DNA of 64,000 nt from Otis tarda (Eukaryota; Chordata; Aves; Otidiformes; Otididae), in NCBI GenBank assembly GCA_026413225.1, contig CM048554.1:7456001-7520000 (forward strand). The letters are read 5' to 3'. Shown here one piece after another: positions 11,746 through 25,385 of this stretch (within the stretch, counting starts at the first letter, position 1; each line of letters starts with the position of its first letter). Made by a program: the position numbers and the translations under genes. Under the pieces are notes generated by a model. It was not told the DNA's origin. It saw only the letters and a program-made list of their open reading frames with translations, and searched no databases.

Positions 11746-14700
11746 GTAAGATCACTTCTTACCAGTGGCAAAATTCCTGAACAAGTCAGCACAGAGTGGG
11801 TTGATTGGGGGATGGGAGAAGATACATAGATAGGTTTCTTTGTTAAGAAATAATGCCTTGGTGCGACTATTATTGTTGTAGCATGGTTCAGGATAACTGG
11901 CCTACTTCCTGGTCCTGTGTTCCCAAGCATATTGGTGAAATGTGAAAAGCTACCAAAAAGCCTCTAACAAGTGATCATACTGGTTGTTTAGCTAATGGCT
12001 CAACAGAAGTTGGATCTGAGAGTGAGAGAAGCAGACAGAACTTCCACTCTTTTGCCCTCTGTGAGGAAAAAGGTAAGAACTAAAAGCTGGAAAAAGTCAA
12101 TGCCAGGGCTTGTACTGCAACAGTTTGCCCTTCATGTGCCTGCAGATACAAGGCCAACAAGAGGTAAGAAATAATGATCATATTTACCGAAATGTAGAGT
12201 ATTTCTGAGCTCTGTATTTACTGTTGCTACACTAATGGAACTATTTCAGGACTGTTAATTTGCAAAATAAGATGCCTTCATTTTACCATCACTTATGTAA
12301 ACTTGATGTTCTACTGCTGTTGTATAAAGAATAAAATTATCTTCTGTGAAAACAGAATAATATAAGAAAACTCAAATTTATTGTATTAGCTTCAAATGAT
12401 AAAATATGGCTTCAGCTATAAATACAACTTCTTATGAAGCTCACTGTGCTTCAGAAACAAAGTTAAAAGTAAAAATATGTGACTGAAGGTACAACATGGC
12501 TACATTTTTTTTTAAGTACAGTATGATCTTGTGATAAGGGAAACTTCTAGTTAATACTTCAGTATCAGTGTCAGCATTGCTCCTATCTCTGCCCACCTGC
12601 CACTTGCAGCATGGAGCTCATCACTGGTTCCCACAGGAAGCTGAGTCAGCTCTGTTAAATAAATCGCAATAGTATGATTTTAAATTGTATGATGAAACTT
12701 AACACCTACTCTTGCAGTTAATGTAGGGTACAGTCATTTGTAAAGAAAAAAAAAGTATGTGAGGAACTCGTAACTCAAATGGCTGCTCAGATTTTGCTTA
12801 TAATGCCAGTGAAGCAGTATAGGTCTCATGAGCTATGGCACTGCTGGCAGAGCTTGGTTTCTATGAAATCTTAAATGTAGTTCTCTCATGCTTTGCAAGA
12901 CTAAATAGGGTGTAAGTATAATCAAATGTGAAGCCATTAAAGCTGTAAAGTTCTACAGTCAGATTCATTCCTTGGCTTAAAGCACTAGTGCATGGTTGAA
13001 ATTTGAGATGCAAGTCTACAACAGCACAAAATGCATCAAACTATGTCTGGTGGAAGCTCTGCAAGTTTTTTTTTATTGGAGTATGTCAGCTACTCAAACC
13101 AGAAATGCTTTTCAAGAAGAAGCGTACCCATTTGATTTAGTAAAGATTTCATAGGCACACTTTGGAAATTCTGATGAACAATAGGAAAAGAATTAATAGG
13201 GTGAAATTCAAATTCCCCCTTTGTGTAAGTTATCTTTCTCATTAAAAACCAAACCAAACAAACAAAAAAAAAAACAACCCCAAAACCTGAAGTTTGGGAT
13301 CTAGTCTAGAATAAAAATGTTTTTGAGATCTCAAAAACATTGGCATTATTTCCTGTGTAGGGTACTGAGAACCGGACACAATCAGGTACACTGGTGGCAA
13401 TGGCTCAGAAATGGACACAATCACATAATCATAAAGGCTGGGAACCTACAGATCAAGCCTGTCATGGAAACTGCTGTGGAACCTGGGGTATGTAATTTTT
13501 GCTGTGTATTCCAAGTTTTTCAGTAGCTACCACCTGGAATTAAAAACATTGATGATGATGATGAGATTAGAAGGATAAAAATCTACAACAGCTCCTGCAG
13601 ATATAGCAAAGCTCCTTCCATGTACCCAAGGAAATAGTACTGTAAAATGTTCTCAGATATAATGATTTTAAATTTTTATTTATTTCATTTTATGTATCTA
13701 ATGTATTTTTTGTAAGGAATAAACAGTTCTTCAGAGCCTTTAAAATGAGTGAAGGGGAAAGATAAGTGCATAATTCATGTACCATTTGCAGCCCACCATC
13801 TTACACAAGAGGGAAGGTTCAGAGGCAAAAAAACCCCAAACACCTGTACAGTTTAAAAGAAGATGCTGGGATGTTAATAAGGAAGAAATAGAACTTATCC
13901 TCCACAGTTTGAACTCGGAAATATTAGTTAAGTTTAAGGGAAAAACATGCAGAAACACTGGAGAGACTTTTGACCAAGGCAGTGGAAGCTTCATGGTTAA
14001 GAGTGACAATATCTGAATGTGACTGCAGCATGGCTTTCTTTCAAAGCTCGAACAAACTGCTATCCTAACAATCTGTTATTGTACAATTGTAGCTTAAATT
14101 GTTACCTAGTACAGAAGTCCTTGCTGGTCATGGCATTTTGTTTCTTTTTAATCTTGTCTACTGTAAAACTGCAGGAAATGTCTCAAAGGAATTACAGGAG
14201 AAGAAACGTGTTTTTCAGGTTCTCTGCGGGAGGCTGGAGCAGGCTGCCAGGCAGAAGTTTCAAAAGAAGCCTTGCTATGTGAGATGCTATAGGAGTGTGG
14301 AGCTGCCGAGGAACAGAGAGTTACCATTATACAAACTCTCTAGTTCCTGGCTGAACAAGACAGGAACAAGACAAGTTGTAGAAACTGAAGTTACAAGCTA
14401 CTGCAGATCCCTAATATGTGTGACAAAAGTGTCACAGCGAAGTGGGAGAAGGCATCCGGTGTCAGAGGTCTGGCAGGACAAACTCACAAGGGGCAGCTGC
14501 CCCAGGTGTTTGTGGGGTGCCTCAGATGAAATGTAGGTTTGTGAAATTGTTTTACTGACAAAAAAAAAGCTGGCATACAGAAATTGGAACAAACAGGTCT
14601 GACTTGTAGGGACAAGGGAAGGAGGTGAGTGGTGCTGGGCCAACAAGTGCCTTTTCTTCTCTCCACTTGATGCCATCCAAGGCAGTTTGCATGAACTCCT

Positions 14701-17700
14701 CTGCAGTGGGATGCAGTCAAGAGGCAGGTACCAAACTGTGCCATGTGTGGTATTCTACTCCCCTGAAATGCAGAATTCATGAGGAAGAGAGATCCCGCCA
14801 GGGTACTCAGAGGATTCAGCTCAGCATCAAATACTTGTTTCTTCCATCTTAAGAAAGAAAAAAAAAAAAAAAGGCAAAATGAGTGGAGAGAGCACCCTTG
14901 CTTTGGAAAATAAATTCATGCTCAATCCAGGGGTAGGCAAAGTCGATACATATCTTGGTTTGATTAGCATGTATACGAGTCATTTACAGTCATTTATCTA
15001 CTTTTCCCCTAGTGCTTTTGTCCTAAACTTGTTATTTTGCTCTGCAAAAGTGAGCCAGTGATCCAGCTGCTTGTCTGTTATTCTCCTGAGGAAAGAGTTC
15101 TGCAGGTGCTGAATTGGGCTCAGAACAGTGGAGAATGATCACCACGATTTACAAGGAGGCTTCAGGTCAATACCCTGCTGAGGAAGAAAAGGAACAGGTT
15201 CTGATCAGAGAAAGATAACTGCTTCTTCCTGAAAGCGAAACAGGTGCCCTTGAGCGGAGACCACACAGGGATCACAGGTTCAATCAGCTCCAGAGATGTG
15301 GTAATCACTAGATGGGTCATTTACCTAAGTAGTCTAAAGGTAGCAATAACTATTCATTACTGCAGAGCTATCAAAATGATAGTTCTCTTTTTTTTTTTTT
15401 CCCCTTCTTTTCATGGGCTCCCTTCCCTTCCCTGAGCATACAGAGACCAATAGAGGAAAGCCATTATATTAAATAGCTCTTAAATAAGGTGGAACAATGA
15501 GCTTGGCTATAAGTAGTATTTATAAATGGTATTGAAGAAGAAAAAAAAAATCCACAGAGGACAGTCTACAGCTATTAACACAAATGATTTGCACTCACAG
15601 ATTTGGAAAGTTCTTAGTCCAAATTAACCTAACTTCCTTCATTTGCGTGAGTAATGTCGCAAAAGATTGATAGTCTTTCCTTTTGGGCATAGGAGTTGAA
15701 GAAGAAAGATTCAAATTGGTGTCATCTGATGAAGGGTAGATTCATGCCACAGAAATCTGGAAGTTCAAACTGCCTGAGACACAACCTGGCTCAACAGTCA
15801 AAACAAATTACTCAAAGCTGCATGGTTAAAGAAGATGGGTTAGAGGCCAGGCCGTTGATACCCATTAAAGAGAGAGCTGTTCCTGTGTTGGTGAGACTAA
15901 ACTGTTCGCTTAGACATTCAGCTGGGATGCAGAAGACTTGTGTTCAGTTCCAGGTTTTATAAAGACAGCCCATGCTCCCTGGGCAGTTAGCTATTCAACC
16001 TCTTCTGTGGTTCCTATATGAGAAATTGGTGTAATAGTTTTCTTGCTTATGGTCACGTGCTGGTAACCAAAAGAAAAGATCACTGCTGAGGTGCTCTAAC
16101 TCCATGCTCCACCCACTAAAAGATAGTTCAGAGGAACAAGAATGGATGTTTGCTTTCTGTAAGCTTTGCTTATGAAATATGTTCTCAGTGGAAACTGTTA
16201 ATCAGAACATAGTTTGATGCACAGTTATTTGCTTGATCTAATGTTTACTGAAGTAAGCAGAAATCTTTCATGGGATGTTTAGTGTCTTGCCCTTCATCTT
16301 GCTGTGATGCTTTATGGTCAGTGGACCAGCTGAGGAAAAATGCTTGAGAGTAAAAGCCCTTGAGATGAGTATGAGGCAACAAGGATTCAGAAAAATTAAT
16401 CTGAAGGGTTACATAGTTTGTAGTTTAAAAGTAATTGTAACCCTACAGTTAAGAGACAGCATTAGTTTAAGTACTAAGTTAAACTATGATGGTTCAAAGG
16501 TATAAGGGAAATCAGATTTATTTAATTTATATTCTAAATCAACTTTATTCTTACTTTTATGCTTATCTCCATAGTCTGAACTGCAGAATAGAGTGCCTCA
16601 GAAGCTGAACACTGACCCTTTGTATTTAATCAGGTAAGCAACTAAATTTTGAAGTTTTAAGTGCCATTGTTTGAACTTCTGGAATTGCTTTGCTTGAGAC
16701 GTAACCTTCATTAGATAACACTTTCTTAAATTTACCTTACTTTCCCACAAAGGCTGATCATAATGTAGAATACAGTCTGTAGGTAAGGAGCAGAAGCAGG
16801 AGCAGCACGTGGTACAAGAAAGGTTGGGTCCAGCTGCAGCACACTCAGCTCTGCTCCAGCAGAAGTAATGGTTGTCTTAGCAGCTTGCTTGTTGAGGAGA
16901 GCTCAACACCATCGCCTCTAAGTGGTGAGATTCCTGCTATGGGAACACCACACAAACTTAATGTGCAAGGATGTGGGCAATGCTGAGGGAAGCCAGGGAG
17001 ATAGTTCCTGAAGTTGCAGGATTTTGTCTTGATAGGAGCGAGGGGAATTTCAGCTTTTGCCTCTCCTGGTAAAAAAAAAAAAAAAAAAAAAAAAGTGTAG
17101 TCTTCTTTCTCTCCCACTCCTGTTCTGTGATTCACATATCCTGACTTATTTTCTTTTAAAAAAGAGCTACGTGATGAACTTCTCTAGTCATCATTTTGTT
17201 GTGTTCAGCCTCTTTTCAAATCGAGTGCTTATTTAGTAAATACCTGGAACACAATTTCTAATTACTGGGACAAATTCAGTATGTCCACAGAATGTTTTAA
17301 AGGGATTTATTATAATCTACTTGTTTTATCTTTCTGTTAATAGTTTCTGGAGTGATTTTTATGCCTCTAAGACAAATTAACTGTTGAACCTGGATTGAAA
17401 AGTAGGATTTAGTTCTGAAGACCAAAATTCCTAACAGGTCTTCAAATTCTACAGCCACAGGACTTCTATGAATGAAGTAAGGAGCTAGCACGCAGGAAGT
17501 CTTCAGGTAAGACACTTTCCATAGTATGTGTAGAAAGTGAAAATGTGTCTTGAAAATTCTGCCCTTGCTTGATATTTATTAGGCTATCCATTATGCATTG
17601 TGTTTAGGACTCTGTGCAATAATATGGTATAGAAAATAGTGATAAATGATTCAACAAAATTACAAATTAATATAATGAAAAATGGAATAAGATTACGTAC

Positions 17701-19745
17701 TTTTGCTATGACTTGTCTGGTTTGTACAGATAAGGGAGTGTATGAAACATAATATTATCAGTTTAATCTATGTTACTTTGGACATTACTGTACTTACAGT
17801 TCATTAACAGTAACATTTTTGCTGTGTAGGTTTTATGCCAGTTAAGTTGCTTAGCAACCTTAACTCCAAGATAATGATGTCTTGCTGCCTGTGATTAAAG
17901 AATGTTTTTTCTTGTATTCTGTTTATGATATATCTAGCTTACTTATTTTCTTGTTTGCAAACTCTGTTCCTTATTTTTCATTCCAAATATAGCAAGGTAT
18001 GTATACATTCCTTGAATAATTTTATATTTAAAATTCACCACAGTCACCTACTCAAGCGAATGCAAATAGCACAACAGTATTATGAGAAAACCCACACTGT
18101 ACAGTAATGCAAAGAACAGAAAATGGAGAAGCAGTCTACAGAACTACTGCTGATACTGCTGAATAAATCCCGAAAACCTTTTCAGCAGAAGTGCATTGCT
18201 AATAACCATGGATAATGCTTTAGTTCTATGATTTAACTCTCCTCTTAAATAAATAAGTAGGAAGCTATGGGATTTGCCCATATGCAATGCTATACTTTGG
18301 AACTGGGCCATAAATATGAAATACTGTACTTTAAGTGGTAGAAAATGTCTCTTGATATTGTTAGTAGATGGATCAATTAGTTCAATAGTATTTACAGAAG
18401 TCCGTCGGACCTCAACACTAACAGTAATCCGAGCTAATATCTGAAGGATGGTACACATTAAAATGGATATTGGGTAACATTATCTATTTAATATATTTCA
18501 AATCATTCTCTTAATTCCTGCGGAGCTTATCACCATGGTTACCATGACAGAAATTAAACAAATAGGAAAAAAATTAAATTAATTCATCCTGAATAAGATT
18601 CCAATGGGATCTAGAGCCTCATTTAAGCATTAGGAGCCACACTGAAGGGTGACAGCTCTTTTGCTAATAGTATAACCCATGCCTGCTAGAAGGAGGGGTT
18701 CTGTCCCCGGATTTGGTGTGTCTATCATAAATTACTTCCCAGATTGCACCATGTGAGAAGTGGTGGTTTTGGAATGGAGGCTTGGATAGGAGCTACTGAT
18801 GTAAACTGTCTGCTTCCAATAGAATGGAATTAAATAAGAAATGCTTTATGGTGTAGAGATTTGTATGTGAAGTACTAATATTGGTACGGATATAAAATAT
18901 AAATGGAAATACGTAACGTGACAGCACCAGAAGTTACAACAAAGTGTTACAAGACTGGGACTTGTATTGAACTCTCAGGACGCTGCTCCCAGGGTGCTGT
19001 ACCCAGTATTAACATTGTGGAATATGCTACTGAAACCAAATCAGAAAGCCTGCACTCTGATAAGACAGGTGCACAGATACTTCCTCAGTGCAAGACCCTA
19101 AACCCAGAAGGACAGCAACAAGCTGCAGCATATCACATCTGCCAATGCTTTCCGTTTTCCCTGATAGGAAAACATACATTTCAAACAAAAAAAAAAGGCA
19201 AAACAGACAGCGTATAGCAAGCTTAAGGCCTTATGGTGCTACTGGAGTTGAAAGCAAAGCACTAGCTGCCAAAATGGGTAAATGGCTGATGTTTGTGCTT
19301 CAATCTTACCTTCAGTCTAAATTCAGCTGTTTTCATCCAAGAGATGTGAACAACTCCCATAGTACGGCATTTACCTACCGTTTTGCAGGGCTTCTAACAC
19401 ATCAGGTTGCTTACAGTTCCCAACTGTTTGTTTTTATTTCAACAATTATAATTACTTAGAAATACAAAAATTCTGATCTAACCAAGCATTTGGAATAGGT
19501 TTTTAGTTACTGAATTTGACTGACTTTCACTGCAATGTTGAGTATGTCAGGATGTTACAGAAATTAGGTGGGGAAGGTATCTGTAATACATAATTATGTT
19601 AATGTATATAGTGAATTATTGTTACAGTAGTTTCTTTAGACTGATGATGTAAAATCTCAGCATTTGTGCACTGAATTCCTGTTGGATCAGTCTGGTATTT
19701 CTTGAATATTTTTGTAAAGAATACTTTAAAAAACAGATAAGTTAC
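11746..19745. other. Intergenic stretch; weak exon-like segments only
   Basis: About 8 kb of AT-rich unique sequence with no recognisable gene. A few plus-strand segments have well-formed acceptor and donor pairs around open frames: 11992-12072 (81 nt), 12146-12163 (18 nt) and 16575-16633 (59 nt). Such pairs are expected by chance in this much sequence and I recognise no protein. There is a short (GAT)n run near 13551-13564. Open frames at 13777-14016 and 14099-14536 have no family match that I can see. Confidence 0.5.
17071..17094. repeat. Poly(A) homopolymer run
   Basis: A run of about 24 consecutive A residues. It is not attached to a recognisable SINE or retrocopy body on its 5' side. 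It makes a spurious poly-F stretch in the minus-strand frame at 16845-17135. Confidence 0.85.
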
Positions 19746-19916
19746 CTCCGTAGAAGTTGGAAGTTTTCTCGTGTAGGATATAGTCCGTCTAGATGAAGCA
19801 TTTGTTTCAAATGTCTACCTTCCAGGTGTGTAACAACTTTGAGATTGGTTTTGGTGCTTGGTTTGAACTGGAAACCCTGTCTGCTCATCCTGTTGTTGCT
19901 ATAGTTGCCATGGGAT
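19746..19916 (-). CDS. Candidate internal exon of an unrecognised gene
   Basis: On the minus strand a strong acceptor (ttttttaatttgcttcag) is followed by 171 open bases and a donor CGGAG/gtaac. The frame enters and leaves in phase 2, so the exon is symmetric (57 codons). The peptide starts near SHGNYSNNRMSRQGFQFKPS and ends near LDGLYPTRENFQLLR. It is basic and not low in complexity. I do not recognise the family: it is not SEL1-like, which is what would be expected upstream of MACROD2 from human gene order. Chance occurrence is possible, since an open stretch of this size between plausible sites is not rare in 46 kb searched on two strands. No convincing neighbouring exon was found. Confidence 0.25.
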
Positions 19917-19921
19917 CTGAA

Positions 19922-22326
19922 GCAAATTAAAAAAGTTTTCTTGACAAGGAAGTTCATACAACCAAAATGCAAAACCTTGATAAGAGCAATACCAAGGCAC
20001 AACAAGAATACAGTAAAGTCAATTAAAATACTTACTGAGTGACAGCAAATCCTGCTAAGTTTAATTCACATTTACTTTATATCTTGTATCAAATAAACAT
20101 GCTCATACAAGTAAATCTTTGGCATCTGGAGATCCCTCTTTACTTGAAATCAGGCGTCAATTAAAAAACTCCAGCTTATGCTGGACTAAATATTAGTCTG
20201 TACAAAATAGTACAGTGAGAAACATCCAGGAAGCTATTAACAGATGTATAGAGGTTGAGGATCTCATCCACTGATAAATATGAATGAAATTAGTAGAATC
20301 TGGAGCACCTGATTTCTTATCATAATGAGATCCCCTGTGAGGTGTTCACAGTGGTAATGTTGGCTGACTCTGGAATTGAAGGTACACTAAATGATAGTGA
20401 GTTGTAATAGGAAGAGAATCTTGTATGAATCATCAGAAAACAGCAACTGGGAATAACGCAGCATTTTTAAGGGAATCCCTATAACCCATATAGTTAGTGC
20501 ATATGTAGTCACGAAGGAGTTTTACTCAGCCCAAAATTCTTCTAAATGACATCTGGTGTGTAAGAAACTCATACACATCAGAAAGACTGCATTTTGATAA
20601 GCTAAAATGTTTTCAATTTTGTAATTACAGCTAATGTTTTTTTCCACAGGAAAATATATTCTATAGGAAAACATTTCAACCTTGGTAGCATTTAAAGACA
20701 AACCTGTAACTTCAACAGCTAAATATAGTCTTCAGTGGTAGCGTAAGAACATCTGAAGTAAAATAGTCAAAACATCTCTCTTGCTATACACTCACTCAAA
20801 ATTCAGATTTAAAACCTTCATGGGGAATCATATTTAATATTTAGTTAAACATTGCCAATTATCTTTGGAGCCATAGAATAAAACAGAACTCTAGTACTTG
20901 TCATGAAAAGTGACATGGAACAGCCTATTCCAATATGAATGAAGCTCTGAACATAAGTAATCCTTTTAAAGAATAAAAAGGAAGTACATTAAAGGTTCAG
21001 TGGCTCTCATTAAAATTAGCTATTCCCAACAATGATCAGGAAATGTGATCCTCTTAAAACGATCTCAGAGAGGATACTGTAATTTTGATTATTACATGTG
21101 ACCCCAATTTGTGCTAAGATATATGTAAAAGTAAACTACATCTTACTGCTATTCAAATATTTATGAGCTTTCCAGCTGAGCAGTGCTAATTAAAGCTTTT
21201 ATACACTTAAGAAGAAAATTTTAAATAATACTTTTAGCTTGGCTTTTATAAAACCCTTTTTTTTTTCACCAGGATGTCACAGAGCAGCACAGCTGCAGTG
21301 GCATTACGTGCAGAAGGCCATCATAACTGAAGAGTAAATCAGGAGCTACTATTTCCATCGCGTTCAAAATTTCCGATGACTTGTTTTGTTGGAATGGCTA
21401 GAGCCTAATTCATCATTGTGGGGTTGAAATGTAATTATTTAGTTTCCAAAGGCTTTAAGAGTAGGTATAGAGAGTGTAGAGCACTGGCCTGAACACCAGT
21501 ATCTGTTATTCCACTGTCTATGAGCTAACTACAATACATCTTTTTGGCAACAGGTATCTTTCAAGTTTTGTTTCTCCTCCCACACTCTCAGAGCAGCAGT
21601 TTCAACTTAATGTGACTATTACTTGGTAATGTTAATATTAACATCAGGTTAGGGTTAATAACATTAAAGGAATACAAAAGATGAGCTGGAAGCTATCTTC
21701 TAGAGATAAAATGTCTAGTTCAGGCTTACATAAAGCCTCTGGTGAGAGAGGGGGCTCCTAAAGCCCTTTGCATTTATTAAAGCCAGAGTTGGATTTACAC
21801 TGAGAGCCTCAGAAACCTAAAGGAAGCTATTAGAAGAAGGACCAGTAAAATACTGCCAGGTTACTGATAACCTAGATCAGTTTCTTCACCCAGATCAATA
21901 CTTGTGCCAGTGCAAGGGGAAAGAACAAGGGACCGAGGTGGAGATGATTCCTTCTTTTGGCACCAGTGCTCTTGGTAATAGCAGCACTGCCAACTTAAAC
22001 TTTATGTGGAACCACAAGGCATAAAGGAAATTCTACTTGAGGACTAAGTAGAAGAGAAAAAAAACATTTTCCTCTGTTCTATCACCAGTAATTCCTCTGG
22101 TTGGAAATGTATTGTTCTGAGGCTTGATTTTTGGGTAAAAAGGGTGTGTTTTTGGAGGCCTTGTTTCTGCCAGCCCCGTGGAGTTTTCCTTTGAGGAGAA
22201 AGAAGACAGAGTATGCACATATGTGTGCATGTGCATGTGTGTGTGAGCTACACAACTGCTTTGCACCTTGGTAGTCAGTTGGGCTGTTCTGGGGAATAAA
22301 TGTACAACATATATAGACGTGGTGCT
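19922..22326. other. Intergenic stretch, no gene seen
   Basis: About 2.4 kb of AT-rich unique sequence without an open frame longer than about 60 codons apart from the 22033-22335 minus-strand stretch. That stretch overlaps a TG-rich run at about 22222-22247 and looks spurious. No repeat family is recognised before the CR1 tail at 22327. Confidence 0.5.
22222..22247. repeat. TG/CATG-rich microsatellite-like run
   Basis: The sequence alternates TG and CATG units (tgtgcatgtgcatgtgtgtg). It is short and imperfect. Confidence 0.7.
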
Positions 22327-22424
22327 TAGGAACACAATATAGTGGCGGACTTGGTAGTGTTAGGTTTATGGTTGGACTTGATGATCTTAAGGCTCTTTTC
22401 CAGCCTAAATGATTCTATGATTCT
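22327..22424 (+). mobile_element. CR1 3'-end fragment
   Basis: About 100 bases with the CR1 3' pattern: gtgttaggtttatggttgga, then cttgatgatcttaaggctct, then ttttccagcctaaatgattc followed by tatgattcta. It resembles the 3' end of the 58406 copy (ggttgagagttggacttcat) more than the 9842 type, so it belongs to a different CR1 subfamily. Confidence 0.88.
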
Positions 22425-23789
22425 AAAAGGAAGAACAGATTCCCTGAAACCACTGGTTTCAAAAGTTTGTCACTAGGTAAAATAAAATTGCTCAGTGTTG
22501 TTACTACTTGATAAAGTTGACATTAAGCAACAGTACTGCAAATGTTTCCAGGGAGGAGTAGTCGTCCTCTTGTAAGGTGCTACCGCCACAAGTGCTCTCT
22601 CTGTAGAGAGTGCTGTGCATCAGACAGCAGCTTTTTATAGGAAGGTAGCTTAGGTACTGAAATCTTTCAACGCACTGTCTTATATTCTTATAGAGCGTGC
22701 TGAATGCTTATTTTTCCATAATAAAGATGAGAGAGGGCATGCCACCACAGGTTATTTCTTGAATTGCTCAGTAGAGGTTTGTGCTGTGAATGGCTGCTAG
22801 AGAAGTACAAATTGCTGCCTTATTACGAAGAATGCCCTTCCTTCTCAGTCTACCTTCCCTCATCTTCCAGTTCTAAATGAGACTTCCAGCTATTTTTGTG
22901 TGTGTTTTTAAGGATTGAAAGTTAACATTATCTTGCATATTTCTTCCTTTATTATGTGAAAACCAACAACTACTTTAAGGAGATGCTTATATCAAAGACT
23001 ACCACTTATAAAATCTATTAAAGCTAAACATAGTATTTTATTCGGGTATTGCTGTGCTTGTTTTTAGCTAAGCTGCGTTCTAATTGAATGTCACTGGTTT
23101 TTAAAAGTTTTATTTCAATGAATAATGTCTTTGATATATATAATATCTTTTTATAGAGCCATTTAACTTGTAATAATAATGCATTAATGCGATACAAATT
23201 ATCAGCATTATAAATAATTTGAGCAATTGTATTATTATAGCTACATATATTGTCTTATTGCAATAATATTGTAAAATGATACATGTTATTATCACATTTA
23301 CTGTGCAGTTTGTGCTATGTTTGACATTTGGCAATGGTCATACAGTTCAGACCACAGATCGTGTGGTCCCAGACAACTGCCCAGTGTTCACCAGATCATA
23401 TATACTTGAAGAGCGCAGTCAATGCTGTCAAGAGTGGTCTGTATCTCTTCCAGTTCCCAGCTGTTTCCCCCTCCCCCCCACCTTAGTTTTTTAACTTCCC
23501 TTACATCTTTTCTCTTTCCTGTTTTCCGTAGTTATTTGTTTCTTCCAGCATTGCCTATGGAGGACACTTCAGCCTTGGGAGCAGAATTCTGCTTGTCCTG
23601 AAGAGGAGATTCAAAGGAACAGTGGCTAAATGAGAATGTTTCTGAAAGATTAAAAATGGGATAAGTACATAGGATACTTTCTAGCCTCCATCTGCTGAGG
23701 AGACCAGAGACTTCTTGACCTAGATGTAAGGCCTGAGTATTTAATAACCCTCTGTGGTTTTATTTTCTATGAAGCTGTCCAGTCTTCCC
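22425..23789. other. Intergenic stretch, no gene seen
   Basis: About 1.4 kb of unique sequence including a very AT-rich part at about 23110-23290. No recognisable gene, RNA or repeat. Confidence 0.5.
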
Positions 23790-24045
23790 TAGTGCTCCTG
23801 TAAGCTTTTGGCACTCACCATATCTTTTGGTGAGTAGTTCTTGAAATTTGCTCTCTGCTACATGAAGAAAACTTTCATTTATTTCCAGCGTAGCTCCTAA
23901 TAGCTTAATTTGATACCCCACAGTTTTTGTTTTGGAAGAGGCAATGAATACTTGGTCTCTATCCAGCCTCTCTATACCACTCATATTTTGCAGGTCTTTG
24001 TCATACCCCTTTTTAGTCATCACTTTTTTAGACTAGAGAAAAATA
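23790..24045 (-). mobile_element. Ancient CR1/L3-like LINE remnant
   Basis: The minus-strand translation around 23820-24030 shows a decayed version of the LINE C-terminal segment. KKVMTKKGYDKDLQNMSGIE corresponds to the [10 protein letters not shown]...Y motif, and ERLDRDQVF then TKTVGYQIKLLGA to the segment that follows. The order matches the C-terminus of CR1-superfamily ORF2 but is far more diverged than the other copies here, suggesting an old insertion. The assignment rests on motif order only. Confidence 0.6.
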
Positions 24046-24828
24046 TGTATTTGACAAGTTGTTTTTTTATTAAAAAAAAAAAAGCTTACAAAAACATTTT
24101 TAAGACTCTCAGAAAACACTACTGCTTACGAAAGGCACCATCCGTTCTGTAGAATGATGGGCAATATTCTGCTTTGCTCTGTGGTTAATAGATGGTTGAG
24201 CTATCTGCTTTTATTTTTCATATGCCTTTATCATCACTAGCAGCAGACTGTGCCTTTACCTGCATGGGTAGTAATCCTTACCATAATGAGTTTCACTGCG
24301 GTCTGCTAGGCTGTTCTGCAGGCAAACAGAACCATCCAAATAAATTACAGCACCAATAATAGGTAGGAGACCTTTTCTTCTTCCCTATCTAATATCTTAC
24401 TGAAACAGCTTTAATAGTAAATTGTGAACAGAAACAGACTTTTCAATGCATTTAAAAGGAACTGTCAATCATAATGGAAGTGATAACATTCTATCTGCTA
24501 TCTGTAGTTACCATTCAGAAACCAACATGTTCATTGAATCTTCTTTTAGAGACAGAAGAGGAGTCTTTGCCAAACTTGGAAGTAACCTGCCATCTCAGCA
24601 CATGACAGTAAAGTAGAAATAAGCAAACAGACGACATCAACTTGAAATAATCAGAAGAATTGCATTGGCAATGCACTACTTGGAAAAATCTAGCAGTTAG
24701 TTCCAGTAAGAGATGATTATTCTTTTTGGGTACTTCAGTATAGGTTAGATTACATTACGGGAAAAATACTGTAATTCTGGCTTTTGTCTTTTGTAATACA
24801 GGCGATTAACATTCTTTGCTTAATTCTG
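24046..24828. other. Intergenic stretch, no gene seen
   Basis: AT-rich unique sequence with an A-run at about 24071-24083. Nothing recognisable. Confidence 0.5.
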
Positions 24829-25385
24829 TCACAGAATCACAGAATGAATGAGGTTGGGTGGGACCTCTGGAGCTCACCTAGTCCAATGCCTTTGCTTGGT
24901 GCGGTCACCCAGAGCAAGTTGCCCAGGACCCCATCCCATCAGATTTTTAATATTTCAAATCATGCATCTTCCACAATGTCTCCAGGCAACCTGTTCCAAT
25001 GTTCAAACACTTTCACATAAATAAGTATTTTCTTATATTCTCCTGGAGTTTCTTATATTTTTAATATGCTTCTTATTCTGTCTAGATACCACTGAGAAGA
25101 GGGTGGCACAGTTTGTTTTTTGTTTGTTTGTTTGTTTTTCAACTGAAGGTCAGTTGTAACAGGAAAGACTGAAGTGAAGAAGCATTGAGTACCCTGGTCT
25201 TTTCTGTGTGCTTTGTCATCAGGTACCGTGTTCCACTCAGCAGCAAGCTCGTGTTTTCCCTAGACTTCTTTTTGCTGCTAATCTACTTGTAGAAGCCCAT
25301 CTTTTTGCACTTCACGTCCTTCAACAGATTCAACTCCAGATAAGCCTTGGTTTAAATATAACAGGTGATTTTAGATAGGTTTAGC
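24829..25385 (-). mobile_element. Old CR1 fragment, minus orientation
   Basis: Starts with the reverse-complemented CR1 tail (tcacagaatcacagaatgaatg, then gaggttgggtgggacctctg). It continues through the antisense of the WN-LP region (tctccaggcaacctgttcca) and further RT-coding sequence (accactgagaagagggtggc; ttctttttgctgctaatcta). A (GTTT)n run interrupts it at about 25112-25137. Divergence and small deletions are heavier than in the 9842 copy, so it is older. Confidence 0.85.

Noticed and set aside
21640..21665. TTAGGG-like text suggesting an interstitial telomere repeat
   Set aside because: Only a single ttagggttaa unit, with no tandem array.
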